A stretch of 64,000 nucleotides of DNA, taken from Heliomarina baculiformis. Lineage in GTDB: Bacteria; Pseudomonadota; Alphaproteobacteria; Rhodobacterales; Rhodobacteraceae. Within the stretch, counting starts at the first letter, position 1; each line of letters opens with the position of its first letter. The stretch lies in assembly GCF_019966545.1 (NCBI RefSeq), contig NZ_JAIMIC010000012.1, positions 1-64,000 on the forward strand, written 5' to 3'. The notes beneath the pieces were generated by a model, which was given only the letters and a program-made list of their open reading frames with translations, was not told where the DNA came from and did not search any database. A program made the translations under genes and the position numbers. Below, in pieces: positions 17,240 to 26,327 of this stretch.

Positions 17240-18574
17240 TTACCGCAACCGTTCAAGAAGCCTCAGCGAAGCATAACCATCCGGCTGCATGCCTTCCGCC
17301 ACCTGATAGGCCCGTACCGCGTTGATGGTCAGCGGTCCGATACGCCCGTCGATCTTCTGGGTGTCATACCCCTTGGAGGTCAGACGCTGTTGCAATTCCT
17401 TGCGTTCGGTGAAGGTCAGCGCACGATCTCCGCGCGGCCAGTCTCCCTTGATCGCGGGCTTGCCGACGATCCGGTCGCTCAGGTGCCCGACACCGATCAC
17501 ATAGGCGTCTGCCGTATTGTAGCGCTCGATGACGTCGAAGTTGCTGAAGATCATGAACGCCGTTCCCTTGCCGCCTGCTGGAAGAAGGATAGACGCTTCA
17601 CCGTGATTGGGCACTGCACGCCCGTCCATATCCGTGATCCCCAGCGCGGACCATTCCGCCGGCGATTTCATGACATTGCGGTTCGCGAGCATAAAATCAA
17701 AGCTCGATGGCAGCCGCACTTCGACGCCCCACGGCTGGTCCTTGGTCCAACCGAAATGTTTCAAGTAATTGGCGGTCGATGCCAGCGCGTCGCTCGGATC
17801 GTCTGACCAGATATCCCGTTTACCATCGCCGGTGAAATCCACCGCGTGTTCCTGAAAAGACGTGGGCATGAACTGCGTATGTCCCATCGCGCCCGCCCAG
17901 CTTCCCTTCATCCGGTCCGGCGTCACGTGGCCATCCTGAAGGATGCGCAGGGCCTGCATCAGCTGTTCCTCAAAGAACTCCTTCCGTCGCGCATCATAGG
18001 CAAGTGTCGCAAGGCTGCGGATCGTGCTGTCGGTACCCCGATAACTGCCATAGGCACTCTCAAGCCCCCAGATCGCGACGACGACCTGCTTGTCGACGCC
18101 ATATTGCGCCTCGATCCGGTCGAGAACGGCGCGGTGCTTGTTCAGCGCCGCCTGCCCGTTGGAAACGCGCGCGCTGGACACGGCGGTATCAAGATATTCC
18201 CAGATCGGTTTCGTAAACTCGGCCTGGTTGCGGTCACGACGGATGGCGTCGGGATCAAAGGTTACACCGGCAAAAGCTCGGTTGAGCGTGTCGCGGCCAA
18301 TTCCCCGCGCTTCGGCGCGCTGTCGGAACTCACCAAGCCATGTACCGAAGTCGTTTCCGTCCTTTTGCACCACCTGCGTCTCGCCCTTTGCCGCTGCCGT
18401 CTTGGGGCGATCCTCCGGTCGCGGAGATTCGTCTATCGCCGCCGCTGCGAGATGAATCAGATTATCCTGCGTAAAGGGGCGGATGTTCGGCCTGATCGAG
18501 GCGTCGGGCGCCCCGCTTATGGCTGTCGTTCCCCAAAAAGTCGCAAGGCATACTGCACTTGATAAAATGCGCAT
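17240..18574 (-). CDS. Secreted MltB-type lytic murein transglycosylase with peptidoglycan-binding domain
   Basis: 444 residues. An N-terminal signal sequence (about 20 residues) and a low-complexity linker precede the SLT_2 catalytic domain. The catalytic Glu is in AIWGLESAYG and the substrate-cleft motif GAMGHTQFMPTS follows. A C-terminal PG_binding_1 repeat (LTSKGYDTQKIDGRIGPLTINAVRAYQ) ends the protein. The enzyme cleaves MurNAc-GlcNAc bonds to 1,6-anhydro products in the periplasm. No lipobox is seen, so it is probably soluble, unlike its paralogue at 21385-22533. Confidence 0.92.
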   Translation of the reverse strand: MRILSSAVCLATFWGTTAISGAPDASIRPNIRPFTQDNLIHLAAAAIDESPRPEDRPKTAAAKGETQVVQKDGNDFGTWLGEFRQRAEARGIGRDTLNRAFAGVTFDPDAIRRDRNQAEFTKPIWEYLDTAVSSARVSNGQAALNKHRAVLDRIEAQYGVDKQVVVAIWGLESAYGSYRGTDSTIRSLATLAYDARRKEFFEEQLMQALRILQDGHVTPDRMKGSWAGAMGHTQFMPTSFQEHAVDFTGDGKRDIWSDDPSDALASTANYLKHFGWTKDQPWGVEVRLPSSFDFMLANRNVMKSPAEWSALGITDMDGRAVPNHGEASILLPAGGKGTAFMIFSNFDVIERYNTADAYVIGVGHLSDRIVGKPAIKGDWPRGDRALTFTERKELQQRLTSKGYDTQKIDGRIGPLTINAVRAYQVAEGMQPDGYASLRLLERLR

Positions 18575-18746
18575 TTTCTTTGTCCTGCTTTCTGCTCATC
18601 TTCGAGTCTAGCCTCAAATCGCTTTTTCGCAAAGCGACCAATCCGACGAATCCGCAAAGTTTCGCGCATGGCGGGTGCGAAAAGCCTGTTTGACATTTCA
18701 CCACGATTGGGTCGAAATCGCTGCGAAATTGTAAAGGAAGTACCTC

Positions 18747-19619
18747 GTGATTGATCTGGACAAGGTTCGCGCCATCGATATCCACACCCATGCCGAGGAG
18801 CCATGCGGTTGCCATGCGGATGATGGGTACGATGACCTGCAAAGTGCGATGGCCAAGTACTTCGGCGCCCCGTGGGATCATCCGCCCACCATCGAGGAAA
18901 CCGCCGCTCATTACCGCGAAAAGAATATCGCCGCTGTGATCTTCCCGGTCGATGCCGAACGCGAAACTGGCTACCGACGTTACAAGAACGAAGAAGTAGC
19001 TGAATTGGCGGACCAGCATTCGGACATCCTTATTCCATTCGCCTCAATTGACCCGCACAAGGGCAAGCTCGGCGCTCGGGAGGCGCGTAATCTTGTCGAC
19101 AATTACGGCGTGCAGGGATTCAAGCTGCATCCGACCATGCAGGGTTTCTATCCGAACGACCGCATGGCCTATACGCTGTACGAGGCGATTGCTGAAACCG
19201 GCAAACCCGCGCTTTTCCACACTGGGCAGACCGGCGTCGGTTCGGGCATGAAGGGCGGCAACGGCATGCGGCTCAAGTACTCCAACCCGATGTATATCGA
19301 CGATGTGGCCGTGGATTTCCCGGACATGCCGATCATTCTCGCACACCCGTCCTTCCCGTGGCAGGAAGAGGCGCTGGCCGTCGCCCAGCACAAACCGAAC
19401 GTCTACATCGATCTCTCTGGGTGGTCGCCAAAGTACTTCCCGCCGATCCTGATCCGCTATGCCAATACGCTTCTGAAGAAAAAGATGCTTTTCGGTTCCG
19501 ACTGGCCGATGATCGCGCCAGAGAAATGGCTCGATGCCTTCGACAAGGCCGATTTCCGGGACGAGGTGCGCCCCGGTATCCTCAAAGACAACGCAGCGCG
19601 TCTGCTGGGTCTCAAGTAA
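18747..19619 (+). CDS. Amidohydrolase-2 (ACMSD-like) family metal-dependent hydrolase or decarboxylase
   Basis: 290 residues, GTG start behind AAAGGAAG. It is a TIM-barrel amidohydrolase: the N-terminal metal pair AIDIHTHAEE, then the barrel ligands KLHPTMQGF (His), ILAHPSFPW (His) and the late Asp in LFGSDWPM. The family includes aminocarboxymuconate-semialdehyde decarboxylase, gamma-resorcylate decarboxylase and 4-sulfomuconolactone hydrolase. The neighbours (two transglycosylases and a glutamate-synthase-like protein) do not point to a pathway. It may act on an aromatic breakdown product, given the hpa and paa genes nearby; this is inference. Confidence 0.8.
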   Translation: MIDLDKVRAIDIHTHAEEPCGCHADDGYDDLQSAMAKYFGAPWDHPPTIEETAAHYREKNIAAVIFPVDAERETGYRRYKNEEVAELADQHSDILIPFASIDPHKGKLGAREARNLVDNYGVQGFKLHPTMQGFYPNDRMAYTLYEAIAETGKPALFHTGQTGVGSGMKGGNGMRLKYSNPMYIDDVAVDFPDMPIILAHPSFPWQEEALAVAQHKPNVYIDLSGWSPKYFPPILIRYANTLLKKKMLFGSDWPMIAPEKWLDAFDKADFRDEVRPGILKDNAARLLGLK

Positions 19620-19627
19620 CCAACCGG

Positions 19628-21262
19628 TCAGGCGATGGGGATCAACGGTTTCCCGTCGCTGCCGACCTGTTCGGTATCCAAGGGGGCAAAGCTTGACGCA
19701 TCGGCCCGCTGCCAGCGGGTCAAGTACCCGTTGCCAAGACTTTCGCCTCGTAGCAGGAATCCTTCGGGCAAATAGGGATAGATCTGGTGACCCGTCACCA
19801 TGTCCCGGTCCTTTTCCCGCATCATCAGGTGATAGGGCTGAAAGCCCCCCGGGTGGTCTAGTCCGGCAGCTCCCGTCAGCTCGCCCAGCGCGCGCAGGGT
19901 ATTCTTGTGAAAACGGTAAACCCGCTCGGCCTTGGTGGGCACGTGTAGCGCCCGCTGACGCCGCTCATCCTGTGTTGCCACGCCCACCGGACAACGATTG
20001 GTATGGCAGGACTGCGCCTGAATGCACCCGACAGAGAACATGAAACCACGTGCGGAATTGGCCCAGTCTGCACCAAGCGCCAGCGCTTTGGCGATTTCGA
20101 ATGCGCTGATCAGCTTGCCAGAGGCCCCGATCTTGAGCCGATGACGCAGCCCCGCGCCTCGCAAAGTGTTGTGGGCGAACGTAAGGCCTTCGATCAATGG
20201 CATACCCATGTGGTTCGCGAATTCGACGGGTGCAGCCCCCGTGCCGCCTTCCTTGCCATCAATGACGATGAAATCCGGTACGATGTCGGTTTCCAGCATG
20301 GCCTTGACGATGCACATGAATTCCCGCCTGTGTCCGATGCACAGCTTAAAACCCACCGGCTTTCCGTCGCCATGCTCCCGCAGTGTGCCGATGAACTGCA
20401 TCAGTTCGATGGGGGTCGAGAACTCGGGATGCGCCGAAGGCGAAACGCAGTCCTGGTCCATCGGGATATCCCGGGCTTCTGCGATTTCCGGAGATATCTT
20501 CGACGCGGGTAGGACGCCGCCATGCCCGGGTTTCGCACCCTGGCTCAGCTTCAGCTCAATCATCTTGACCTGCGGGTTGCGCGCCTGCTCGGCGTACTTC
20601 TCAACGTCGAACCGGCCTTCGGGCGTACGACAACCGAAATAGCCGGATCCGATCTCGTAGATCAGGTCGCCACCGCCTGCCCTGTGATACTTGCTGATTC
20701 CGCCTTCCCCGGTGTCATGAGCGAACCCACCTTTCGCCGCACCGGTGTTCAGCGCCTGGATCGCGTTGGCCGATAGCGCGCCAAAGCTCATCGCTGAGAT
20801 GTTGTAGATCGATGCCTCATATGGCTTCTTGCACTGTTCTCCGCCGATCTTGACGCGAAAGTCATGACCCTCGAGATGCTTGGGGACGACGGAATGGGTG
20901 ATCCACTCGTAGCCGGAGTCATATACCCGCTGTCGCGTGCCAAACGGTCGTTTGTCCTCGACGCCTTTCGCGCGCTGATAAACCAGCGAGCGCTGATCAC
21001 GCGAAAACGGTTCTTCGTCCTGATCGCTTTCGATAAGGTACTGACGGATTTCGGGCCGGATTTCTTCGAATAGATAACGCAAATGCCCGATCACCGGGTA
21101 GTTTGCGAGAACCGCGTGACGCTTCTGGAAATAATCGTAAACCCCCAGCAGAGCCGTCAGACCAAATACAACGGCCGGCAGCCAGAACCACGCGCTGCTC
21201 CCGATGGCAGCGATGCACAGAATGGCAATCACGGCCGAGCCGATGAATATCATGTATCTCAT
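19628..21262 (-). CDS. Membrane-anchored FMN-binding glutamate synthase family protein
   Basis: 544 residues. Two N-terminal hydrophobic helices (about 4-43) are followed by a GltB-like (beta/alpha)8 FMN domain: SFGALSANAIQALN, KLSQGAKPGHGG, DGKEGGTGAAP and KIGASGKL. The cysteine cluster CIQAQSCHTNRCPVG (near 447-461) matches the 3Fe-4S site of glutamate synthase. The amidotransferase and tunnel domains of full glutamate synthase are missing. Such stand-alone proteins are common but of uncertain reaction; the membrane anchor suggests a respiratory-chain-linked oxidoreductase. GGAGACC sits just before the ATG. Confidence 0.88.
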   Translation of the reverse strand: MRYMIFIGSAVIAILCIAAIGSSAWFWLPAVVFGLTALLGVYDYFQKRHAVLANYPVIGHLRYLFEEIRPEIRQYLIESDQDEEPFSRDQRSLVYQRAKGVEDKRPFGTRQRVYDSGYEWITHSVVPKHLEGHDFRVKIGGEQCKKPYEASIYNISAMSFGALSANAIQALNTGAAKGGFAHDTGEGGISKYHRAGGGDLIYEIGSGYFGCRTPEGRFDVEKYAEQARNPQVKMIELKLSQGAKPGHGGVLPASKISPEIAEARDIPMDQDCVSPSAHPEFSTPIELMQFIGTLREHGDGKPVGFKLCIGHRREFMCIVKAMLETDIVPDFIVIDGKEGGTGAAPVEFANHMGMPLIEGLTFAHNTLRGAGLRHRLKIGASGKLISAFEIAKALALGADWANSARGFMFSVGCIQAQSCHTNRCPVGVATQDERRQRALHVPTKAERVYRFHKNTLRALGELTGAAGLDHPGGFQPYHLMMREKDRDMVTGHQIYPYLPEGFLLRGESLGNGYLTRWQRADASSFAPLDTEQVGSDGKPLIPIA

Positions 21263-21347
21263 GTGGTCTCCTGCGGATGGCTGGCAGTATCTTTATTTAT
21301 CAGGTGTTTGCCTTCAACCACCTTCACATCGAACAGGAGTGACAAGA

Positions 21348-21372
21348 GCGCGCAATCGTTTTGATTGCGCGC
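21348..21372. terminator. Strong hairpin downstream of the second transglycosylase
   Basis: Perfect 10-bp stem GCGCGCAATC / GATTGCGCGC with a GTTTT loop. It lies just past the stop of the minus-strand transglycosylase (21385) and before the start of the glutamate synthase-like gene. Confidence 0.65.
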
Positions 21373-21384
21373 CCTGTGTCAATT

Positions 21385-22533
21385 TCAGCCAAGCTGTCGC
21401 AGCAACTCCAGCGAAGGCTCTCCGGTTTCGGGCAGACCCCGGCTGCGCTGGTAGTCGCGAATGGCGGACTCGGTGTTGGGGCCGATGACACCATCGGCAC
21501 CGCCGGTATCGAAACCACGAGCGGTCAACCGTTGTTGCAGCGCCTTGCGATCGTCGATTGTCATGCCGCGCGCATCCGGTCCGAACGAACCCTGTAGCGG
21601 CCCGCCGCCCGCAATTCGATCCGCCAGATGGCCAACCCCGATCGCGTAGCTGTCCGAGTTGTTATAGCGCTTGATGACATCGAAATTGCGGAACACGGCA
21701 AAGCGCGGTCCGCCGGGCTGCGGCTGCAACACCCGCAGCGGTGTACCGCTGCTTGCTGCGGCGGAACCGACCTCACCACCCCAGGGCTGAGACCGGACCC
21801 AGCCGGACCGGCTGAGATAGGCCGCGGTGGAGGCCAGCGCATCCGCCGGGTCGTCCGACCAGATGTCACGGCGGCCATCGCCGGTGAAATCGACAGCGTA
21901 GGCAAGGTAAGACGTAGGAATGAATTGCGTATGTCCCATCGCCCCGGCCCAGCTGCCCGTCATGCGAGAAGCCGGGATGTCGCCATTCTGCAAAATCTTC
22001 AGCGCGGCGATCAGCTGGCTTTCGAAAAATGCGCCGCGCCGCCCGTCATAGGCGAGTGTCGAAATAGCCGAGATCACCGGCACGTCACCACGTCTTTCAC
22101 CATAAAAGCTCTCAAGCCCCCAGACCGCCGTAACAATGTTCGCGGGCACGCCATAGCGCGCCTCGATGGCATTCAGCGTGCTGCGATGCCGTGACAACGC
22201 GGCCCGGCCTTTGGAGACCCTTTCGTCCGACGCGGCGATGGCAAGGTAATCCTCCAGCGTGCGGGTGAATTCGGTCTGGTTGCGGTCCCGCTCGATGACC
22301 ATCGGCATGTACCCGGCCGAGCGGAAAGCCGCGTCGAGCGTGGTGCCGGAAATGCCCTGCGCCGCCGCGCGTTGCCGGAATGAAGCCACCCACGTGTCGT
22401 AACCCGCATTGTTTACGGTCTGATAAGTTCGCCCTCCGGTCGGGGCACTGCTGCTGCCGGTGCGTCCAGTGCTGCACCCTGCGAGGGCCGCGCCGGCCAG
22501 CCCGGCGATCATGAACCTGCGTGTAATAACCAT
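21385..22533 (-). CDS. MltB-type lytic murein transglycosylase lipoprotein
   Basis: About 382 residues from ATG 22533 (AGAGGTAG upstream). The N-terminus MVITRRFMIAGLAGAALAGCS carries a lipobox (LAGC), so it should be lipid-anchored in the envelope. The SLT_2 domain has the catalytic Glu in AVWGLESFYG and the motif GAMGHTQFIPTS. The C-terminal PG_binding_1 domain reads LTARGFDTGGADGVIGPNTESAIRDYQ. It is a close paralogue of the protein at 17240-18574 with the same domain order. The longer open frame upstream (to 22614) would hide the lipobox and was rejected. Confidence 0.92.
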   Translation of the reverse strand: MVITRRFMIAGLAGAALAGCSTGRTGSSSAPTGGRTYQTVNNAGYDTWVASFRQRAAAQGISGTTLDAAFRSAGYMPMVIERDRNQTEFTRTLEDYLAIAASDERVSKGRAALSRHRSTLNAIEARYGVPANIVTAVWGLESFYGERRGDVPVISAISTLAYDGRRGAFFESQLIAALKILQNGDIPASRMTGSWAGAMGHTQFIPTSYLAYAVDFTGDGRRDIWSDDPADALASTAAYLSRSGWVRSQPWGGEVGSAAASSGTPLRVLQPQPGGPRFAVFRNFDVIKRYNNSDSYAIGVGHLADRIAGGGPLQGSFGPDARGMTIDDRKALQQRLTARGFDTGGADGVIGPNTESAIRDYQRSRGLPETGEPSLELLRQLG

Positions 22534-22634
22534 GCTACCTCTGCTTCTCGGCGGTATTTTCCGCTCTTGCAGCTCAACTCTAGTGGATTGGGGCGCCGGG
22601 GCAAGGAGAGGCAAAACCGCTGAGCCGAAGTCAG

Positions 22635-23075
22635 CTATTCGGGTTCATTGCCTTGACTGAGTTCGTTCAGCAGGTCGAGCAGCGCGTCATAGCGGTCCGG
22701 TCCCATGTCCTGACGTATTTCTTCCATCAGCTTCTGGCTGGTCTCGAGATGCGCTTCGATAAGCCGGGTGCCCTTGACCGATATCTTGACGATTTGACGA
22801 CGCCGATCGTTTTCGTCGGGCTTGCGCAGGATAAGGTGCTTTTCTTCAAGCTTCTGAAGGATGCGCGTCAGGCTCGGCAACAATAGACAGGCCTGTTCCG
22901 CTATATGTGTCGGTTCGAGCGCGCCTTTTTCGTCGAGAACGCGCAGGACCCGCCATTGCTGTTCGGTCAGCCCGACATCCGCGAGCATCGTACGGATCGG
23001 CGCCATCACCTTTTCCCGCGCCCGCAAGAGCGCGATAGGTAAAGAGCGTGAAGTGGAAAGGCTACGTTGCGACAT
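22635..23075 (-). CDS. hpaR: MarR-family regulator, HpaR-like repressor
   Basis: 146 residues with a MarR winged helix: LTEQQWRVLRVLDEKGALEPTHIAEQAC is the helix-turn-helix region and RRQIVKISVKGTRLIE the wing. The pattern is that of HpaR, the repressor of homoprotocatechuate breakdown, which responds to 4-hydroxyphenylacetate-type effectors. It is divergent from the PLP decarboxylase-hpaH-hpaI unit, with a 264-base gap for control, which supports the assignment. No marked ribosome binding site precedes the ATG. Confidence 0.8.
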   Translation of the reverse strand: MSQRSLSTSRSLPIALLRAREKVMAPIRTMLADVGLTEQQWRVLRVLDEKGALEPTHIAEQACLLLPSLTRILQKLEEKHLILRKPDENDRRRQIVKISVKGTRLIEAHLETSQKLMEEIRQDMGPDRYDALLDLLNELSQGNEPE

Positions 23076-23106
23076 ATGTTACTGTCGCCGATTGGCCGGA
23101 TTTTCG

Positions 23107-23125
23107 CAATCTTTCAAAATGATTG
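23107..23125. promoter_or_regulatory. Candidate MarR/HpaR operator
   Basis: Inverted repeat CAATC-n9-GATTG in the AT-rich stretch about 30 bases before the hpaR start. Size and place suit an autoregulatory MarR site. The arms are short, so the call is tentative. Confidence 0.35.
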
Positions 23126-23208
23126 ATAAAAAGAATTCTGGCCTAGGCAATTGGCGGCCACAATTTTGAAACCGTTGCACCACCTGAGGTCGGAGCTGCA
23201 CGTATCGG

Positions 23209-23281
23209 TCGTGCCCTCAGGGGCTTTGCCCCTCTTGGCCTCGCGGCCAATTCACCCCAGGATATTTTGGACCCAAAGAAG
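23209..23281 (+). repeat. Dispersed intergenic element, copy A
   Basis: The hairpin GGGGCTTTGCCCC is followed by the second hairpin GGCCTCGCGGCC, then a C-run and the core AGGATATTTTGGACCCAAAGAAG. The same modular order is seen at 40691-40789 and 54207-54267. Here it lies in the divergent region between hpaR and the decarboxylase, upstream of the latter, so it is not only a terminator. Confidence 0.75.
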
Positions 23282-23339
23282 TTGTGACGGATTGTTTTTA
23301 ATCTGAAATGGTGCGGCGTGAAAAAGGAGTGCATTTCTG

Positions 23340-24749
23340 GTGGAATGGAAAGATTTTGGCGATTGGGGCGGGCGGATATCCGAGTGGGCAGAGGATTATC
23401 ACCTTAGCGTCGGGGACCGCCCGGTCCGGTCTCGTGTCAAACCGGGGGAAGTTCTTGCGTCATTGCCCGCGGTGCCGCCTGAGCAGTCCGAAGATATGGA
23501 GAAGATCTTCGAGGATTTTGAAACCATCGTGATGCCCGGCATCACCCATTGGCAACATCCGAGGTTTTTTGCCTATTTCAATTCCAATGCCGCGCCGGCA
23601 TCAGTTCTGGCAGAATTCCTGACGGCAGCCCTCTCCCCCCAATGTATGCTCTGGCAGACCTCTCCAGCGGCGACGGAGATGGAGACCTGCATGATGGGCT
23701 GGCTGCGCCAGTCTCTGGGGTTACCGGACGGGCTTTCAGGGGTGATACAGGACAGCGCGTCGTCGGCGACGCTGGCAGCGGTGCTGACCATGCGCGAGAG
23801 GGCGCTGGAGTGGACAGGCAATACGGCCGGGCTGGCGCGTAACCCGCAGCTGAGGGTCTATTGCTCTTCCGAGGTGCATACATCCGTTGATCGGGCGATC
23901 TGGGTGTCGGGCATCGGGTCGGATAACCTTGTCCGGGTGCCGATTTCGGGGGCATGGCGGGGCATGGATCCTGACAAGCTGGAGGCGCTGATCGAAGCGG
24001 ATCTGGCGGCCGGTCATGTCCCGGCAGGCGTCATACTTTGCGTGGGCGGCACCGGGACCGGGGCGACCGACCCGATCGACGCCTGTATCGCGGTGGCCGA
24101 AAAATACGGGCTGTTCGTTCACGTGGATGCCGCGTGGTCGGGGTCTGCGATGATCTGCCCCGAGTATCGCCATTACTGGGAGGGTGTGGAACGGGCCGAC
24201 AGTATCGTTTTCAACCCGCACAAGTGGCTTGGCGTGCAGTTCGACTGTTCGGCGCATTTCCTGAAATCCCCGGATGATCTTGTGCGAACGCTTGCGATTC
24301 AGCCGGAATATCTCAAAACCCACGGAGCAGATGGCATTATAAATTATTCCGAGTGGTCAGTGCCTCTGGGCCGCCGGTTCCGGGCCCTGAAGATCTGGTT
24401 CGTGCTGCGGGCTTATGGCCTTGAAGGGCTGCGTGATCGGCTACGAAACCACATCAACTGGAGCGCAGCGCTTCATGATCGGATTGCCTCCACGGAGGGG
24501 TTCGAGATCGTGACGCCGCCGATGTGGTCGCTGTTTACCTTCCGGTACTTGCGCGACGGGGTGGACCCTGAGGTCCTGAACCAGCGGCTGATCAACGCGA
24601 TCAATGACGATGGCCGGATCTATTTGACCCAGACGCGGGTCGACGGTGACCTTGTCATCCGATTTCAGGCCGGGCAGTTCGAGACCACCGAGGAGGATGT
24701 GAAGATGGCCTATGATGCGATCGTGGAACTGGCGGAGGCGCTTGAATGA
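23340..24749 (+). CDS. PLP-dependent group II decarboxylase (aromatic L-amino-acid decarboxylase-like)
   Basis: 469 residues, GTG start with AGGAG upstream. Group II decarboxylase features: the PLP-lysine motif NPHKWLGVQFDCS (near 297-309), the phosphate-binding DSASSATLAAV near 140-150, and HVDAAWSGSA with the PLP-Asp. The family removes the alpha-carboxyl from DOPA, tyrosine, tryptophan or related amino acids. Its ATGA overlap with hpaH places it in the hpa unit, so it may feed an aromatic amine such as tyramine or dopamine toward homoprotocatechuate. Substrate is inferred; phenylacetaldehyde-synthase-like chemistry is also possible. Confidence 0.85.
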   Translation: MEWKDFGDWGGRISEWAEDYHLSVGDRPVRSRVKPGEVLASLPAVPPEQSEDMEKIFEDFETIVMPGITHWQHPRFFAYFNSNAAPASVLAEFLTAALSPQCMLWQTSPAATEMETCMMGWLRQSLGLPDGLSGVIQDSASSATLAAVLTMRERALEWTGNTAGLARNPQLRVYCSSEVHTSVDRAIWVSGIGSDNLVRVPISGAWRGMDPDKLEALIEADLAAGHVPAGVILCVGGTGTGATDPIDACIAVAEKYGLFVHVDAAWSGSAMICPEYRHYWEGVERADSIVFNPHKWLGVQFDCSAHFLKSPDDLVRTLAIQPEYLKTHGADGIINYSEWSVPLGRRFRALKIWFVLRAYGLEGLRDRLRNHINWSAALHDRIASTEGFEIVTPPMWSLFTFRYLRDGVDPEVLNQRLINAINDDGRIYLTQTRVDGDLVIRFQAGQFETTEEDVKMAYDAIVELAEALE

Positions 24750-25546
24750 CACCGGATGAAATCGAAGACGCCGCCGATACGCTTTTTGCCGCCGAGCATC
24801 TGAACAGCCAGACCGGGCTGCTTTCGCGGCGGTTTCCGGGCATGACGATGGATGACGCCTATGCGGTGCAGGCGAGGTTCGTGGCGAAGAAAATCGAAAC
24901 CGGGCGCAAGAGGATCGGGTGGAAGATCGGTCTGACCAGCCGCGCCATGCAGGACGCGCTGGGCATTGATACGCCGGACAGCGGCGTTTTGCTGGACGAT
25001 ATGCTGTTCGAGGATGGTGCCACGGTGCCGGGCGGGCGGTTCATCCAGCCGAGGATCGAGGCCGAGATCGCCTTTGTGATGAAGGCGCCGCTGGCCGGGG
25101 AAAGCGCCACGCGAGAAGAGGTGATCGCGGCGACCGACTATGTCGCGCCCTCGCTGGAAATCCTCGATACGCGGATCTTGCGTGCGGATCCGGAAACCGG
25201 CAAGGCACGGGTCGTGACGGATACGATTTCGGACAATGCCGCCAATGCAGGCCTTGTTCTTGGGTCTGAGCGGCATGGCGTAAATGACCATGATCTGGGC
25301 TGGGTCGGCGCCATCGTCAGCCGCGACGGGGTCGTCGAGGAAACCGGTCTGGGGGCCGGTGTGCTGAACGATCCAATCACTTCGGTTCTGTGGCTCGCCC
25401 GGCGGATGGCCGGCTATGGCCAGCAGATTGAAGCGGGGGATATCGTCTTGTCCGGGTCTTTTATCCGGCCGATAGAGGCAACGCCCGGTTCACATATCAC
25501 GGCCGATTTCGGACCCTTCGGGTCTGTTTCGGTTTCATTCGACTGA
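24746..25546 (+). CDS. hpaH: 2-oxo-hept-4-ene-1,7-dioate hydratase
   Basis: 266 residues of the hydratase/decarboxylase branch of the fumarylacetoacetase-like superfamily. Conserved stretches are GRKRIGWKIGLTSRAMQ near 52-68, PRIEAEIAFVMK (metal-binding glutamates) near 101-112 and ITADFGPFGSVSVSF at the end. HpaH adds water to 2-oxo-hept-4-ene-1,7-dioate in homoprotocatechuate meta-cleavage. It overlaps the decarboxylase stop (ATGA) and is followed 13 bases later by hpaI, the next step in the same pathway, which makes the assignment firm. Confidence 0.9.
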   Translation: MTPDEIEDAADTLFAAEHLNSQTGLLSRRFPGMTMDDAYAVQARFVAKKIETGRKRIGWKIGLTSRAMQDALGIDTPDSGVLLDDMLFEDGATVPGGRFIQPRIEAEIAFVMKAPLAGESATREEVIAATDYVAPSLEILDTRILRADPETGKARVVTDTISDNAANAGLVLGSERHGVNDHDLGWVGAIVSRDGVVEETGLGAGVLNDPITSVLWLARRMAGYGQQIEAGDIVLSGSFIRPIEATPGSHITADFGPFGSVSVSFD

Positions 25547-25559
25547 CAGAGGAAAACAG

Positions 25560-26327
25560 ATGCCCGCGCCCGAGAATACATTCAAGAAACGCCTGCTTGC
25601 CGGTGAGCTCCAGATCGGTTGCTGGCTGGCCACAGGTGACGACTACGTGGCCGAGGTCATGGCTACGGCTGGGTTTGACTGGCTCGTGGTCGATGGCGAG
25701 CACGCGCCCAATGATATCCGGTCACTGCGTGCGCAACTGACGGCGCTTGCCGCGAGCGACTCGCATCCCGTCGTTCGGGTGCCGGTTGGCGATACGCGCA
25801 TCATCAAACAGGTGCTTGATATAGGGGCGCAAACGGTTCTGGTGCCGATGGTCGAAACCGCTGAACAGGCGGCGGAACTGGTGCGCGATTGCCGCTATGC
25901 CCCCGGCGGAAGGCGCGGTGTGGGAGCGGCCCTTGCCCGGGCCAGCGGATTTAATGCGATATCCGATTACGTCGGGACGGCGAATGACCAGATATGCCTT
26001 CTGGTGCAGGTCGAAAGCGTCTCGGGGATGCAGAATATCGAAGAGATCGCCAGCATCGATGGTGTCGATGGGGTGTTCATCGGCCCTGCAGACCTCGCTA
26101 CCGATATGGGGTTCACAGGCAATGCCGACGCGCCCGAAGTGCGCGAGGTCATTCGCGACGGTCTGGCAAAGATCGCCGCCGCTGGCAAAGCGCCCGGCAT
26201 CCTCGCCATGAAGGATGAGATCGCGCGCAGATATCTCGACGAAGGCGCGCGTTTCCTTGCGGTGGGGGCCGATATCATGCTGCTGGCCGCGGCGGCGCGG
26301 GGTCTTTCGGCGAAATGGAAATCCTAA
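25560..26327 (+). CDS. hpaI: 4-hydroxy-2-oxoheptanedioate aldolase
   Basis: 255 residues of the class II HpaI/HpcH aldolase family. Motifs are VDGEHAPNDI (near 43-52), LVQVESVSGMQNIEEI with the metal-ligand Glu, and GVFIGPADLATDMG with the metal-ligand Asp. The enzyme splits 4-hydroxy-2-oxoheptanedioate to pyruvate and succinate semialdehyde. The unit has only the distal part of the pathway; the ring hydroxylase, extradiol dioxygenase and decarboxylating isomerase must be elsewhere. Its stop overlaps the convergent DUF3095 gene by 4 bases. Confidence 0.92.
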   Translation: MPAPENTFKKRLLAGELQIGCWLATGDDYVAEVMATAGFDWLVVDGEHAPNDIRSLRAQLTALAASDSHPVVRVPVGDTRIIKQVLDIGAQTVLVPMVETAEQAAELVRDCRYAPGGRRGVGAALARASGFNAISDYVGTANDQICLLVQVESVSGMQNIEEIASIDGVDGVFIGPADLATDMGFTGNADAPEVREVIRDGLAKIAAAGKAPGILAMKDEIARRYLDEGARFLAVGADIMLLAAAARGLSAKWKS

